A stretch of DNA of 40,861 nt from the NCBI GenBank assembly GCA_019118445.1, contig DWYY01000102.1, positions 1-40,861 on the forward strand, written 5' to 3'. Made by a program: the position numbers and the translations under genes. The DNA comes from Candidatus Eisenbergiella merdipullorum. GTDB taxonomy: Bacteria; Bacillota; Clostridia; Lachnospirales; Lachnospiraceae. Each line of letters begins with the position of its first letter. Positions within the stretch are counted from its first letter, which is position 1. The notes below the pieces were generated by a model that saw only the letters and a list, made by a program, of their open reading frames with translations, had not been told where the DNA came from and ran no database searches. This document shows, piece by piece, positions 17,799 through 27,321 of the stretch.

Positions 17799-18224
17799 GT
17801 GAAAACGAAATTGATCTGTTATGATACCCTGCCCGAAGAGGCTGTTCAGATCAGAGAAGAGGTGTTCATGCGGGAACAGGGTTTTCAGGAGGAATTTGAC
17901 GAAATAGACGGACGCGCCGTCCATCTGGTTTTGTACTGCGACGGCTCTCCGGCGGCGGTCTGCCGTTTCTATCAGGATCGGATGAATGGAGAGTATCTGA
18001 TCGGGCGGCTTGCGGTCAGAAAGGCGTACAGGGGAAAAGGGATCGGCGCCGTCCTGCTTTCGGAAGCCGAGAAGGAAATCGAAAGGCGGGGAGGCAGGAC
18101 GGCCGCCCTGCATGCCCAGAGACAGGCGCAGCCCTTTTATGAAAAGCAGGGTTATGCCGCATATGGGGAGACGGATTTTGATGAAGGCTGTCCCCATGTC
18201 TGGATGAAAAAGAGGCTTTCCTGA
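17799..18224 (+). CDS. GNAT acetyltransferase, ElaA/YjcF-like
   Basis: This small cytoplasmic protein of 141 residues has the acetyl-CoA binding signature in LAVRKAYRGKGIGAVLLSEA (R/Q-x-x-G-x-G/A form) and the end motif PFYEKQGYAAYGE. The N terminus (IREEVFMREQGFQEEFDEID) resembles the ElaA/YjcF group. The substrate is unknown. The GTG start at 17799 is chosen because AGGAGGAAGG (17782-17791) precedes it at 7-11 bases; the ATG at 17792 is out of frame, and an upstream TTG at 17751 would place the ribosome site inside the gene. Confidence 0.85.
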   Translation: MKTKLICYDTLPEEAVQIREEVFMREQGFQEEFDEIDGRAVHLVLYCDGSPAAVCRFYQDRMNGEYLIGRLAVRKAYRGKGIGAVLLSEAEKEIERRGGRTAALHAQRQAQPFYEKQGYAAYGETDFDEGCPHVWMKKRLS

Positions 18225-18245
18225 CCGCTTCTGCCGGGAGAAGCC

Positions 18246-19250
18246 TCAGGGGGCCGGAGCAGCGGCCTGCTTCGCACGGTGACCGGAGGATTCGGCAGGA
18301 GAGGCGGCAGGGACACCGGCGTTCCAGCCGGAAAGCCTGCGGTATTTTGCCGGAGAAAGGCCGGTCCTCTCCCGAAAGGTTTTGATGAAATAGCTCTGGT
18401 TCTGAAAGCCGCATTCCGTACAGATATCCAGAAGGGGCATGGAGGTTTCCAGAAGCAGCTGTCTGGCCTTCCGGACCCGGAGATCGATGATGTACTGGAC
18501 CGGAGAAATCCCGATGGTGCGCTGAAAGCAGCGCAGGCATTCCCGGCGGCTCAGGAAGGCGCTGTCAGCGAGCTGCTGAAGCGAAAGCGGTTCTGAAAAA
18601 TGCTCCTGAACAAAGGAGAGCATCTGCCGGATGCGGTCCGCATCGGCCTGATGGAGAACGTTCTCTTCGCTGAAATCCGTCGCTTCCGGCATATTCTGAC
18701 AGAGGAGCAGGAGCGCTTCCGAAAGTGCGGAACGGACGTGGAATTCGTAACCGAAGGGGCGTTCGGACAGCAGGGTAAAGGCCTTCTGAAACAGCGTAAG
18801 AAAGGTCTCCTGCCATGGAACTGCCGGGGTCAGAAGCACATGGGAAAAGGCCGGGGCCAGGAGGAGAGGCTTCAGATAGCTTTCCCAGTAGACGCTGTCC
18901 CGGGAGCCGTAGATCAGGGATGGCCTGACCAGGATGTTCGGCATCAAAGACGGCTCTCCATCCGTGCCGCGATAGGCGTGAGGTACGCGTCTGTTGATGA
19001 AAATTCCCTCTCCCGGATGGAGGAAAAGGGGCCGGGCAGGCTGGGCGTGGATAAAAACGGAGACGGTCCCTTCTGTGACCCAGACGGTCTCCAGTTCCTC
19101 ATGCCAGTGCCAGGGCCAGGAATCCTCTGCGTTCTGATACCGGTCCAGATAACCGGCACAGGGAAAGCGGGGGTCTCCGTGCTGTACAGACTCCTGCTTC
19201 ACCTCGTGGAGAAAGCCGGGATTTTTCATAACGGTCTCTGGATCCTTCAT
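18246..19250 (-). CDS. AraC-family regulator with cupin sensor
   Basis: This regulator of 334 residues has an N-terminal cupin-like sensing domain (about 40-120, with SWPWHWHEELETVWV and LHPGEGIFINRRVPHAYRG). The C-terminal double helix-turn-helix (about 220-320) carries LSLQQLADSAFLSRRECLRC and CGFQNQSYFIKTFRERTG followed by LSPAKYRRL. The start at 19250 is preferred to one further upstream at 19361 because AAGGA sequences precede it and the promoter lies between the two. It is divergent from two MFS genes and a GH95 gene and most likely controls them in response to a sugar. The inducer is not known; fucose-containing glycans are a guess from the GH95 neighbour. Confidence 0.9.
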   Translation of the reverse strand: MKDPETVMKNPGFLHEVKQESVQHGDPRFPCAGYLDRYQNAEDSWPWHWHEELETVWVTEGTVSVFIHAQPARPLFLHPGEGIFINRRVPHAYRGTDGEPSLMPNILVRPSLIYGSRDSVYWESYLKPLLLAPAFSHVLLTPAVPWQETFLTLFQKAFTLLSERPFGYEFHVRSALSEALLLLCQNMPEATDFSEENVLHQADADRIRQMLSFVQEHFSEPLSLQQLADSAFLSRRECLRCFQRTIGISPVQYIIDLRVRKARQLLLETSMPLLDICTECGFQNQSYFIKTFRERTGLSPAKYRRLSGWNAGVPAASPAESSGHRAKQAAAPAP

Positions 19251-19286
19251 GTCCTTCTTCCTTTCTGATTTGGGCGTTATTGTTAT

Positions 19287-19315
19287 ATTATAGGCCTCTT
19301 TTCTGATAGAATCAA
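19287..19315 (-). promoter_or_regulatory. Promoter of the AraC regulator gene
   Basis: On the minus strand TTGATT (19315-19310), a 17-base spacer and TATAAT (19292-19287) form a strong promoter. On the plus strand the same intergenic region has an extended -10 TGATATAAA (19327-19335) that could serve the MFS operon with a poor -35, as expected for an AraC-activated promoter. Confidence 0.65.
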
Positions 19316-19387
19316 CGGGCCAGGTCTGATATAAATGAAAATCAGCAACGTATAAAAACAAACATAAGAAACGGGAGATTTCAGACT

Positions 19388-20545
19388 ATGGCTGCACTGC
19401 TTTTGCTTATCATTTACATTGCCTTTATCGGACTGGGCATTCCGGACTCGCTGTTCGGGGCTGCCTGGCCTGCCATTTATACGGAGTTCGGGATTCCGGT
19501 TTCCAGAGGAAGCCTGATCACCATGCTGATTTCCGGGGGAACCATCATATCCAGCCTGCTGTCGGCGGAGCTGATCCGGCGCTTCGGTACCGGAAGGATC
19601 ACCGCCTTTTCCACTTCTCTGACCGCTGCGGCGCTGTTTGGCTTTTCCTGCTCCGGAAATCTGCTTCTGCTTTGCCTGTTCGCAGTTCCCCTGGGCCTGG
19701 GGGCCGGAGCCATCGATACCGCGCTGAACAATTATGTGGCGCTTCACTATCGGGCATCCCATATGAATTTCCTGCACTGCTTTTATGGAATCGGAGTTTC
19801 CCTGAGCCCTCTGCTGATGTCTCTGGCCCTGTCAGCAGACAGCTGGCGGAACGGTTACCGGACGGTATTCTGGCTGCAGGCGGGAATTGCCGTTCTCACC
19901 ATCCTGGCGCTTCCGCTCTGGAAAAGGGTATCCGCTGTTTCCGGACAGGAGGAAGAGGCGGCAGAAACGGTGCGTTTTTCCCGGCTGCTGAGGGATTCCA
20001 GGGTGCGCATGGCCTGTCTGGTGTTTATAGGCTCCTGCGGGCTGGAATATTCCTGCGGCAACTGGGGAAGTACCTTTCTGGTCACATCAAGAGGACTGGA
20101 GGTGGATGCGGGAGCCGGGCTGATTACTCTGTATTACGTGGGGATCGCGGCCGGACGTTTCCTTTCGGGTATTCTGTCCTTCCGCCTGGGAAGCCGCAGG
20201 CTGGTGCTGATGGGACAGGCCGTTGTCCTTGCGGCGCTTCTTCTGCTCTGTCTGCCAGGGCTGGCACTTCCGGGATTGGGACTGTTTCTGGTTGGCCTGG
20301 GCAATGGACCGGTCTTTCCAAATATGCTGCATCTGACTCCCAGGATTTTTGGAAAAAGGCTTTCCCAGTCCGTGATGGGTGTGCAGATGGCGGCCTCCTA
20401 TGTGGGTATTCTGCTGGCGCCGGCTCTGTTCGGCGTGATCGCCCAGGAGATCGGAGCGGCGCTTTTCCCGGGCTGGCTTTTCCTGCTGTATCTTTTGATG
20501 ATGACAGGAAGCTTTTTTACTGTTTTAAAACGAAAAGAGAAATGA
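19388..20545 (+). CDS. MFS transporter, first of a pair
   Basis: This membrane protein of 385 residues has about 12 helices. The opening IYIAFIGLGIPDSLFGAAWP and the middle loop with a charged stretch (KRVSAVSGQEEEAAETVRF, about 180-198) are typical of the sugar/FHS-like branch of the major facilitator superfamily. A GGGAGA ribosome site precedes the ATG. It is divergent from the AraC regulator and followed by a second MFS gene after 46 bases. A sugar or glycan-fragment substrate is inferred from the GH95 enzyme at the end of the row. An extended -10 TGATATAAT at 20543-20551, at its 3' end, could start separate transcription of the next gene. Confidence 0.85.
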   Translation: MAALLLLIIYIAFIGLGIPDSLFGAAWPAIYTEFGIPVSRGSLITMLISGGTIISSLLSAELIRRFGTGRITAFSTSLTAAALFGFSCSGNLLLLCLFAVPLGLGAGAIDTALNNYVALHYRASHMNFLHCFYGIGVSLSPLLMSLALSADSWRNGYRTVFWLQAGIAVLTILALPLWKRVSAVSGQEEEAAETVRFSRLLRDSRVRMACLVFIGSCGLEYSCGNWGSTFLVTSRGLEVDAGAGLITLYYVGIAAGRFLSGILSFRLGSRRLVLMGQAVVLAALLLLCLPGLALPGLGLFLVGLGNGPVFPNMLHLTPRIFGKRLSQSVMGVQMAASYVGILLAPALFGVIAQEIGAALFPGWLFLLYLLMMTGSFFTVLKRKEK

Positions 20546-20591
20546 TATAATGAGGCAGATTTGTTACAAAACATAAAAAGGAGAAGCGGTT

Positions 20592-21797
20592 ATGTTCAAA
20601 GCGATCCGAAACAACTACCAGCATACCGTTTATGCCTGCTTTATCGGATACGTGGTGCAGGCCATCGTCAACAATTTTGCTCCTCTGCTGTTTGTGACGC
20701 TGGGCGCGCAGTACGGGATCAGCATGAATCAGATTTCCGTGATCATTTCCGTTAATTTCGGTGTACAGCTTGCGGTGGACCTTCTGTCCCCGCTGTTCAT
20801 CGACCGGATCGGATATAAGGCGAGCGCCGTTCTTGCACACCTGTTTTCTGCTGCCGGCCTGCTGCTGTTCGCTTTTCTGCCGGGGCTGCTGGCAGATCCC
20901 TTTGCCGGACTTCTGACCGCGGTTATGGTCTATGCCATAGGAGGAGGACTGCTGGAGGTGCTCATCAGCCCCATCGTGGAGGCCTGTCCCACGGAGCGCA
21001 AGGAAGCGGCCATGAGCCTTCTGCATTCCTTTTACTGCTGGGGGCATGCGGGCGTGGTGGCGCTTTCCACCCTGTTTTTTGCCCTTGCGGGGGTGGAACA
21101 CTGGCAGATCATGGCCTGTCTGTGGGCGCTGGTGCCGGTGCTGAACCTGATTTATTTCTGCCTGGTGCCGGTACCTTTTCTGGAGGCATCCGGAGAGGAG
21201 AGCAGGGGAAGCGGCCTTCTGAAAAACGGTCTGTTCTGGCTGATGGTCCTTTTGATGCTCTGCGCGGGAGCCTGCGAACAGGCGGTAAGCCAGTGGGCCT
21301 CCACCTTCGCGGAAAAGGGGCTTGGCGTGACGAAAACCGTGGGAGACCTGACTGGTCCGCTGTCTTTTGCTTTATTGATGGGAACGGGAAGGGTACTTTA
21401 CGCAAAGTGCAGCGACCGGGTGGAGATCACCAGATATATGACGGCCAGCGGAATTCTCTGCCTGATCGCATATCTGCTGATTTCCTTTTCCCCGGTCCCG
21501 GCTCTGGGCCTGATCGGCTGCGGCCTGTGCGGCTTTTCCGTAGGGGTGCTCTGGCCGGGAACCTTCAGCCTTGCCGCAAAGAAAATCAAAGGCGGTACGA
21601 CCATGTTCGCCTGGTTTGCTCTTGCCGGTGATCTGGGTTGTATGAGCGGGCCGGGTCTGGTGGGCTGGGCGGCTGGCCGGGCAGGGGATAACCTGCAGAC
21701 CGGTATTCTGGCGGCTGTGGTATTTCCGGTGCTTCTGCTCATCGGCCTTGCCATTGCAAGGAGAACCGGAAAAGGGGAGAAAATGTCACAGGTTTAA
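20592..21797 (+). CDS. MFS transporter, second of a pair
   Basis: This membrane protein of 401 residues has about 12 helices. The N terminus ([20 protein letters not shown]) and the internal [20 protein letters not shown] differ from the preceding transporter, so the pair is not a recent tandem duplication. AAAGGAG precedes the ATG. Its stop codon is followed within 35 bases by the chosen start of the GH95 gene, showing co-transcription. The most likely role is uptake of oligosaccharides or of the sugar released by GH95; the substrate cannot be read from the sequence. Confidence 0.85.
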   Translation: MFKAIRNNYQHTVYACFIGYVVQAIVNNFAPLLFVTLGAQYGISMNQISVIISVNFGVQLAVDLLSPLFIDRIGYKASAVLAHLFSAAGLLLFAFLPGLLADPFAGLLTAVMVYAIGGGLLEVLISPIVEACPTERKEAAMSLLHSFYCWGHAGVVALSTLFFALAGVEHWQIMACLWALVPVLNLIYFCLVPVPFLEASGEESRGSGLLKNGLFWLMVLLMLCAGACEQAVSQWASTFAEKGLGVTKTVGDLTGPLSFALLMGTGRVLYAKCSDRVEITRYMTASGILCLIAYLLISFSPVPALGLIGCGLCGFSVGVLWPGTFSLAAKKIKGGTTMFAWFALAGDLGCMSGPGLVGWAAGRAGDNLQTGILAAVVFPVLLLIGLAIARRTGKGEKMSQV

Positions 21798-21832
21798 TGA
21801 TCTGTATAACATGCTTTTGCATGGAGGAAAAG

Positions 21833-24283
21833 ATGACACACACAGACAGAGAGATGAAGATGCGACAACGGCTGTGGTATGACAGACCGGCAGCGTACTG
21901 GGAGGAGGCTCTGCCGCTGGGAAACGGAAGGATTGGGGCGATGCTGTATTCCGGCGTGGGGGAGGAGGATATTCTGTTCAATGAGGATACCCTCTGGTCC
22001 GGTTATCCTAAGGATGCAGGAATCGGTGAGGTGGTTTCCCGCTATCACAGGGCCAGGGATCTGGCGCTGGCGGGAAGATATGCGGAGGCGCAGGAGGAAA
22101 TCGAAGCGCATCTGGAAGGCGAATTTACAGACGCCTATCTTCCTGCCGGAAGAATCCGGCTGATGTTTGAGGATTTTCAGAAGGAGAATCCGGAGGATTA
22201 TGTCAGAAGCCTGGATCTGAAAAATGCACAGCATTTTTCCTGCTTCCGGGCAGGCGGCAGATCCGTCAGAAAGGAAGCCTTTGTTTCCGCACCGGAGCAG
22301 GCGTTCTTCTGGAGGGTGACTGCGGAAGCAGGCGGCCTTTCCTTCCGGATCCTGATGGACAGCCAGCTGAAATCAGAGGTACGGGCAGAGGGAAACCGTC
22401 TGATCCTTGCCGGAATCGCTCCGTCCTACGACGCGCCCAACTATCTGGAAACGGAGAATCCTGTCCGTTATGAGGAGGAGCTCTCACGGAAGGGCATGCG
22501 CTTCTGTATGATCCTGTCCGTGGAAAACGACGGAGGAAGCATCTGCACGCAGGATGGCTCTCTGTGTGTGACGGGAGCACGGGAAGCGGTGATCCGTGTC
22601 TGCATCCGGACCAGCTTTAACGGCTATGACAGGCAGCCTTTCACGGAAGGGAGAGATGAAAAGCAGGACTGCATGCTGGATCTTGAGAGGGCGCAGGCTG
22701 TTTCCTTTGAAGAGGCGGCGCGCAGGCACAGAGCGGATTATGCGGCTCTGTTTGACCGCGTGGATCTGATCCTTACGGACAGGGAAGATGAGGAGATACA
22801 GCAGGAATCGGGCAGGATCCGGACAGAAAATCATGAGGAGCTTCCCACAGACGAACGGCTCCGTCGTTTTTACCCGGAGGGACAGAAGGACATCGGGCTG
22901 TGCGAACTGCTTTTCCATTACGGAAGATATCTGCTGATCTCTGCCTCCCGTCCGGGAACCCAGCCGGCCACGCTGCAGGGACTCTGGAACGCGCAGCTGC
23001 GCGCCCCGTGGAGCTCCAACTATACGGTCAATATCAACACGGAAATGAATTACTGGCCGGCGGAAAGCTGTAATCTTGCCGATCTGCATCAGCCTCTTTT
23101 TAACATGCTCCGCGATCTGGCGGTGACGGGGCGTAAGCCTGCCCGGGATATCTATGGAGCGGGAGGCTATGTTTCCCACCACAACGTGGATATCTGGCGG
23201 CTTTCCACCCCGGTTGGAAGAAAGGGAAGGGGAACGGCAGGCTACGCCTTCTGGCCCATGTCCTCAGGGTGGCTCTGCCGTCATCTTTTTGATCACTATG
23301 AGTATGCGCTGGATGAGGAGTTCCTCCGTAATACTGCCTGGCCGCTGATTCGGGAAGCGGCGGTGTTCTATAACGATGTGCTGGTGGAGGACCGTGATGG
23401 CTGGCTGATTTTTGCGCCGGCCACGTCTCCGGAAAACCGATATCTCATTAACGGAAAAAGGGGTGTGGTAACGGCATCCACCGCAATGACCATGTCCATT
23501 ATCCGGGAGGTCTTTGAGGAGTGTATCCGGAGTGCGGAAATCCTGGGACAGGAGGATGCCTTCACCCGGGAGCTGAAGGAAAAGCTGCCACGCCTGAAGC
23601 CGCTGCAGATCGGCTCGGACGGGAGAGTCCTGGAGTGGAACGAAGAGCTTGCAGAGGAGGAGCCGGAGCATCGTCATATTTCCCACTGTTACGCGTTGTA
23701 TCCGGGAAATATGGTGGATTATGACTCTGCGCCGGAGCTCATGGAAGCCTTTCGGAAGACCCTTGTGAAAAGAGGAGATGAAGGGACGGGCTGGAGTCTG
23801 GGATGGAAGATCAATGCCTGGGCAAGGCTCTGGGACGGAGATCATGCCTTTCGCATGCTTGCAAGACAGCTGTGCTATGTTCCTGCATCCACCGCGCCTG
23901 TGGGAGAGATCCCGGAGGAACGGGAGGACGATGATAAGTTCAACTACAACAGCGGAGGAACTTACCCCAATCTGTTCGATGCCCATCCGCCCTTCCAGAT
24001 CGATGGAAATTTCGGCGCTGCAGCAGGAATCGCGGAAATGCTTCTGCAGAGCACGCCGGAGAAAATTTTCTTCCTGCCCGCACTGCCTTCCCGCTTTGCG
24101 GACGGCAGTGTCCGGGGTCTTCGTGCGAAGGGTCGCGTTACGGTCAGCATGGAATGGGAAGATGGCAGGCTGAGGAAGGCGGTGCTTGCTACTGATCGTA
24201 CTCAGGAGAGAACCATAGTCTGTCAGGGACAAAGGGAGCGGGTGAGACTGGAGGCCGGAAAGCCGTTTGTATATGAGCTGTAG
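21833..24283 (+). CDS. GH95 alpha-L-fucosidase
   Basis: This enzyme of 816 residues shows the GH95 signature [20 protein letters not shown] at about 14-33 followed by NEDTLWSG. Catalytic positions seem conserved: the NIN pair N400/N402, acid E534 in SPENRY, and D724 in DGNFG. GH95 enzymes cleave terminal alpha-1,2-L-fucose (inverting mechanism); some members act on alpha-L-galactose. There is no signal peptide, so it should act in the cytoplasm on imported glycans, consistent with two upstream transporters. The start at 21833 follows GGAGG (21823-21827) by 5 bases; an in-frame ATG at 21797 overlaps the previous stop codon and is possible but has no ribosome site. Confidence 0.93.
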   Translation: MTHTDREMKMRQRLWYDRPAAYWEEALPLGNGRIGAMLYSGVGEEDILFNEDTLWSGYPKDAGIGEVVSRYHRARDLALAGRYAEAQEEIEAHLEGEFTDAYLPAGRIRLMFEDFQKENPEDYVRSLDLKNAQHFSCFRAGGRSVRKEAFVSAPEQAFFWRVTAEAGGLSFRILMDSQLKSEVRAEGNRLILAGIAPSYDAPNYLETENPVRYEEELSRKGMRFCMILSVENDGGSICTQDGSLCVTGAREAVIRVCIRTSFNGYDRQPFTEGRDEKQDCMLDLERAQAVSFEEAARRHRADYAALFDRVDLILTDREDEEIQQESGRIRTENHEELPTDERLRRFYPEGQKDIGLCELLFHYGRYLLISASRPGTQPATLQGLWNAQLRAPWSSNYTVNINTEMNYWPAESCNLADLHQPLFNMLRDLAVTGRKPARDIYGAGGYVSHHNVDIWRLSTPVGRKGRGTAGYAFWPMSSGWLCRHLFDHYEYALDEEFLRNTAWPLIREAAVFYNDVLVEDRDGWLIFAPATSPENRYLINGKRGVVTASTAMTMSIIREVFEECIRSAEILGQEDAFTRELKEKLPRLKPLQIGSDGRVLEWNEELAEEEPEHRHISHCYALYPGNMVDYDSAPELMEAFRKTLVKRGDEGTGWSLGWKINAWARLWDGDHAFRMLARQLCYVPASTAPVGEIPEEREDDDKFNYNSGGTYPNLFDAHPPFQIDGNFGAAAGIAEMLLQSTPEKIFFLPALPSRFADGSVRGLRAKGRVTVSMEWEDGRLRKAVLATDRTQERTIVCQGQRERVRLEAGKPFVYEL

Positions 24284-24324
24284 AAAAAATAAGAGAGCAC
24301 AATAAAAGAAGGCTGCCCCACAGA

Positions 24325-24369
24325 CCGCTGCAGACGAAAACTGCAGCGGCCCTGCAGGGCCGCCTTTTT
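24325..24369. terminator. Double hairpin between converging genes
   Basis: A first stem CCGCTGCAG (24325-24333) pairs with CTGCAGCGG (24341-24349). An overlapping palindrome GCGGCCCTGCAGGGCCGC (24346-24363) is followed by CTTTTT. It lies between the GH95 gene and the converging AI-2E-type gene and should end transcription of the plus strand; the two hairpins cannot form together fully. Confidence 0.75.
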
Positions 24370-24411
24370 CCATTACCGTACCATGCGTGTTGGCGTCCGG
24401 CGCGGAATACA

Positions 24412-25485
24412 TTATTTGAAAATATGAATCACGCCCCTGTCGTTCAGATTTTTCAGAAGCGACAGGGTGATCGGAAAGCCGAACAGCCCGATCACACCCA
24501 GAAGGTTCAGCCCTGCCAGCATGCTGGCCAGCGTCACGACAGGATGCAGGCCCACCTGATGGCCCACGATTTTCGGCTCGATAATATTGCGGATCACCGT
24601 GATGATCAGATACAGGATCAGAAGTCCGAAGCCCCGGAAAAAATCTCCCGTAATCAGGGAAATGATCGCCCACGGAATCATGATCCCGCCGGTGCCAAGC
24701 ACGGGCAGAATATCAAAGATGGCGATGCAGACCGCGATCAGGATGGCATTTGGCACCCGTAGTACCGTCAGGCCGATGGAAATCTCGGTAAAGGTGATGA
24801 ACAGGATCAGCGCATAGGAAAGAATGCACTTGATCAGCGTGCCGCAGACATATTCGCGGATTTCAAACAGAACCTTTCGTCCGCCCTCCGGAAACTGGCG
24901 GAGAATGAACTCCGTGATTTTGGGATAATCGATGGTCATGAAAAAGGTCACGATGATGGTGATGACCAGATTCAGGAATATTCCCGGAACGGAAGCGGCC
25001 AGCGAAGAAATGGCGCTGATCGCGCTCATGGAAATACTGGAAACGGCGCTTCCCAGAGAGCCGGTCACATCGCGGGAAATATCCTCCAGAACGGCTACTG
25101 CGGAAGGATCCAGCGCGGACAGCGCAACCTCAAGCTGGGAAAAAAGATCCATCAGCAGAGGCAGCAGCATGGTGCTGTAAAGGGAAGGAAGCGCTCCGAT
25201 CAGCTGCCTGATTGAGGCGAAAGCGCGGAAGCCGAGAAAAGTGATCAGCGAGCCCGCCGCCACAAAAAACAGGGCTGTCAGCAGAATTGCGGGCAGTACC
25301 CTGGGAACGCGCAGCTTTTTTGTCAGCCAACGGATCGGCCAGTTCAGCAGAAAGGCGATGACGAAACCGAACGCGAAGGGAGCAAAAAAGGGAAGGGCGT
25401 ATTTCAGACAGATATAGATGATGGCGATGATAATCACCCAGAAAGCAAAACGGATCAGAAAGGTTTTCTGTTTTTCAAGATTCAT
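24412..25485 (-). CDS. AI-2E-family membrane protein
   Basis: This integral membrane protein of 357 residues belongs to the AI-2E exporter/YtvI-like family (PF01594 type). The start (LIRFAFWVIIIAIIYICLKYA) and the segment GLTVLRVPNAILIAVCIAIF with IPWAIISL near the end are characteristic, with about eight helices and a long amphipathic middle section with Ser/Ala (about 100-190). Members include autoinducer-2 exporters and sporulation or sodium/proton-type transporters, so the substrate is unknown. A weak GCGGAA ribosome site precedes the ATG. It is a single-gene unit with its own promoter. Confidence 0.85.
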   Translation of the reverse strand: MNLEKQKTFLIRFAFWVIIIAIIYICLKYALPFFAPFAFGFVIAFLLNWPIRWLTKKLRVPRVLPAILLTALFFVAAGSLITFLGFRAFASIRQLIGALPSLYSTMLLPLLMDLFSQLEVALSALDPSAVAVLEDISRDVTGSLGSAVSSISMSAISAISSLAASVPGIFLNLVITIIVTFFMTIDYPKITEFILRQFPEGGRKVLFEIREYVCGTLIKCILSYALILFITFTEISIGLTVLRVPNAILIAVCIAIFDILPVLGTGGIMIPWAIISLITGDFFRGFGLLILYLIITVIRNIIEPKIVGHQVGLHPVVTLASMLAGLNLLGVIGLFGFPITLSLLKNLNDRGVIHIFK

Positions 25486-25589
25486 AAAATGTTTTCCGCA
25501 GCGTGATAAACGTCATTGCTGCAGGCCGTGCCTGCCGGCCATGCGCTATTTTCCGTCAAAAGCTGCCGCTGCGGTATCCTCCTGCAGAA

Positions 25590-25618
25590 AGTGTAAATGC
25601 TTTCCATGGCACAGTCAA
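25590..25618 (-). promoter_or_regulatory. Promoter of the AI-2E-type gene
   Basis: On the minus strand TTGACT (25618-25613), a 17-base spacer and TACACT (25595-25590) form a good promoter about 110 bases before the start codon. The 308-base gap 25486-25793 holds only this promoter, the plus-strand one at 25689, and some GC-rich short inverted repeats in the leader (around 25520-25545). Confidence 0.6.
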
Positions 25619-25688
25619 TATGGACAGAGGATATTTAATGCAAATTTAATAAAAACGAAACAGAAATCATACGGTCTGGAAACAATAA

Positions 25689-25718
25689 TTGACAATACGA
25701 AAGTATGCGGCTTATGAT
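25689..25718 (+). promoter_or_regulatory. Promoter of the MBL hydrolase gene
   Basis: TTGACA (25689-25694), an 18-base spacer and TATGAT (25713-25718) form a strong sigma-A-like promoter about 75 bases before the start codon. Confidence 0.7.
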
Positions 25719-25793
25719 GAAATTATCATATCCACAGGCTGAGACAGGAATGGAGAAGCCGGGAATAAAATAAATATGGGAGGCGGAGAGACG

Positions 25794-26726
25794 ATGAGGC
25801 TTGTGATTCTGACGGAAAATACGATAAATAAGAGAGGGCTTCTGGCGGAGCACGGCCTGTCGGTCCTTGTAGAGGCGGCGGGAAGGCGGATTCTGTTCGA
25901 TACGGGCCAGAGCGGCGTATACCTTCATAACGCCGGGCGGATGAAGGAGGATCTGAACGGACTGGACGGAATCGTGTTAAGCCACGGCCATTACGATCAC
26001 ACTGGAGGACTTCCGGAGTTTCCGCATGATCAGCTTCCTCCCGTTTTCGTGCGGGAAAAGGCCTTTGAGGAAAAGCTGACCGGAAGCCGGGAGCGGAACG
26101 CATACCGGGACATCGGAATCCCCTGGCTGAAAAAGCGGAGCTGTGAACAGATGAACCCCAAAGGGAAAAAAGGCAGGGAAGCGGACTGCGTGGAGACGGG
26201 CAGGAAGGAAGCGGGCCGTGAAAAAACGGAAAGCGACATTTACAGCCTCCTTCAGGAAAGGGGACTTCTGCGGCTGACCGGCGACCGGAAAGAAATCTTT
26301 CCAGGCATCTGGACCCTCAGCCAGATTCGTGCCCTGGTTCCGGAAGAGCCCCTGCCGGATCAGTTTTTTGTGCGCAGGGCAGACAGGCTGATACAGGATT
26401 ACATGGAGGATGAGCAGCTTCTGGTGATCCGCACTCCGGAAGGGCTTTCCGTATTTGCCGGCTGCGCTCATTTGGGAATACTCAACTGCCTGGAGCGGGT
26501 GAAGGAAGCGTTCCCGGATGAGAGACTGTGGCTGCTCCTTGCGGGCATGCATCTGAGGGGCTGCGGAGAAAAGCGTCTGTCCGCCACAGTGGAGGGCCTG
26601 CGCAGGTGTGATTTCAGATGGATCATACCTCTGCACTGCACTGGCATCGAAGCGATTGCCCGGATACGGGAAACGTTTGGGGAAAAATGTCTTTCCGGAG
26701 AGGCGGGAAGGGTGATTACGCTGTGA
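25794..26726 (+). CDS. MBL-fold metallo-hydrolase
   Basis: This cytoplasmic protein of 310 residues has the metallo-beta-lactamase motif SHGHYDHTGG (H64, H66, D68, H69), then AGCAHLGILN, LAGMHLRG and LHCTGIEA, which supply the other metal ligands. The layout with LFDTGQSG near the start resembles the group that includes enzymes of methanopterin-like phosphoribosyl chemistry and many uncharacterised hydrolases. An unusual hydrophilic Lys/Glu/Arg-rich insert lies at about 118-150. The start at 25794 follows GGGAGGCGGAG; an in-frame ATG at 25776 lies before that ribosome site. It is transcribed alone. The substrate is unknown. Confidence 0.85.
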   Translation: MRLVILTENTINKRGLLAEHGLSVLVEAAGRRILFDTGQSGVYLHNAGRMKEDLNGLDGIVLSHGHYDHTGGLPEFPHDQLPPVFVREKAFEEKLTGSRERNAYRDIGIPWLKKRSCEQMNPKGKKGREADCVETGRKEAGREKTESDIYSLLQERGLLRLTGDRKEIFPGIWTLSQIRALVPEEPLPDQFFVRRADRLIQDYMEDEQLLVIRTPEGLSVFAGCAHLGILNCLERVKEAFPDERLWLLLAGMHLRGCGEKRLSATVEGLRRCDFRWIIPLHCTGIEAIARIRETFGEKCLSGEAGRVITL

Positions 26727-26760
26727 GACCTTACGGCTTCCAAATTCCTCAAAAAGTGGG

Positions 26761-26789
26761 TTGACAGACGGAATGTTTTGCGATATGTT
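26761..26789 (+). promoter_or_regulatory. Promoter of the T-box/trpB2 transcript
   Basis: A consensus TTGACA (26761-26766), a 17-base spacer and TATGTT (26784-26789). The transcript would start near 26796, just ahead of the T-box stem I. Confidence 0.75.
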
Positions 26790-26795
26790 ATTTCT

Positions 26796-27092
26796 AACAG
26801 AAAACCATAAACCTGTGAGAAAGAGTAGTAAGCATCAGTGAATATCTCAGAGAGCCGCGGATGGTGGAAATGCGGTATAGGAGCTTTTGCCGAATGGACT
26901 TTTGAGGCCGGCCCGAATCAAGTAGGCGTCGGCGGGTATCCGGACCCGTTATCAGACCGGCGTGCATAATGGTGCATGCATACGCAGAGTATGACAAGAG
27001 TGGACGTGAAGTCAATTTGAGTGGTACCGCGATAATAACGAACGTTTATTACCGTCTCAAATCCTGAAGAACAGGGTTTGAGGCGGTTTTTT
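26796..27092 (+). ncRNA. Tryptophan-specific T-box leader
   Basis: The leader carries the standard T-box parts in order: AGAGAGCC (26849-26856), distal loop GGTGGAAA (26863-26870), a specifier loop GAATGGAC with codon UGG (26895-26897) for tryptophan, and the T-box sequence AGTGGTACCGCG (27020-27031). The terminator left arm CCGTCTCAAATCCTG (27052-27066) pairs with 27072-27086 and is followed by six T. The CGTCTC part of that arm should also pair with the T-box region to form the antiterminator, so the two are exclusive. Uncharged tRNA-Trp would then allow transcription of trpB2. The end positions of the RNA are estimates. Confidence 0.93.
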
Positions 27093-27114
27093 CGTTGATA
27101 AGGTCTGGTTCAAC

Positions 27115-27320
27115 GCCGCCTGCCGGCGGCAGAAAGGAAGAGGCGCACGAACTTTGTTCGTGCCGAAGAACGGCCGGCGCCGTTCTTCCATGATTAAAAT
27201 GCCGCCTGTTGGCGGCAGAAAGGAAGAGGCGCACGAACCTTGTTCGTGCCGAAGAACGGCCGGTGCCGTTCTTCCATGATTAAAATGCCGCCTGTTGGCG
27301 GCAGAAAGGAAGAGGAAAAA
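27115..27320 (+). repeat. Tandem 86-base three-hairpin repeat array
   Basis: Two complete 86-base units (27115-27200, 27201-27286) and a partial third (27287-27320) stand between the T-box terminator and trpB2. Each full unit forms three hairpins: GCCGCC/GGCGGC, GCACGAAC/GTTCGTGC, and GAAGAACGGC/GCCGTTCTTC. The partial unit keeps the first hairpin and the AAAGGAAGAGG sequence, which serves as the ribosome site of trpB2. The two full units differ at four bases, all in apical loops. The function is unknown. Confidence 0.9.
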
Positions 27321-27321
27321 C

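Noticed and set aside
27115..27320. CRISPR-like array
   Set aside because: Only about 2.4 units of 86 bases without unique spacers, each with three internal hairpins and no cas genes in the window.
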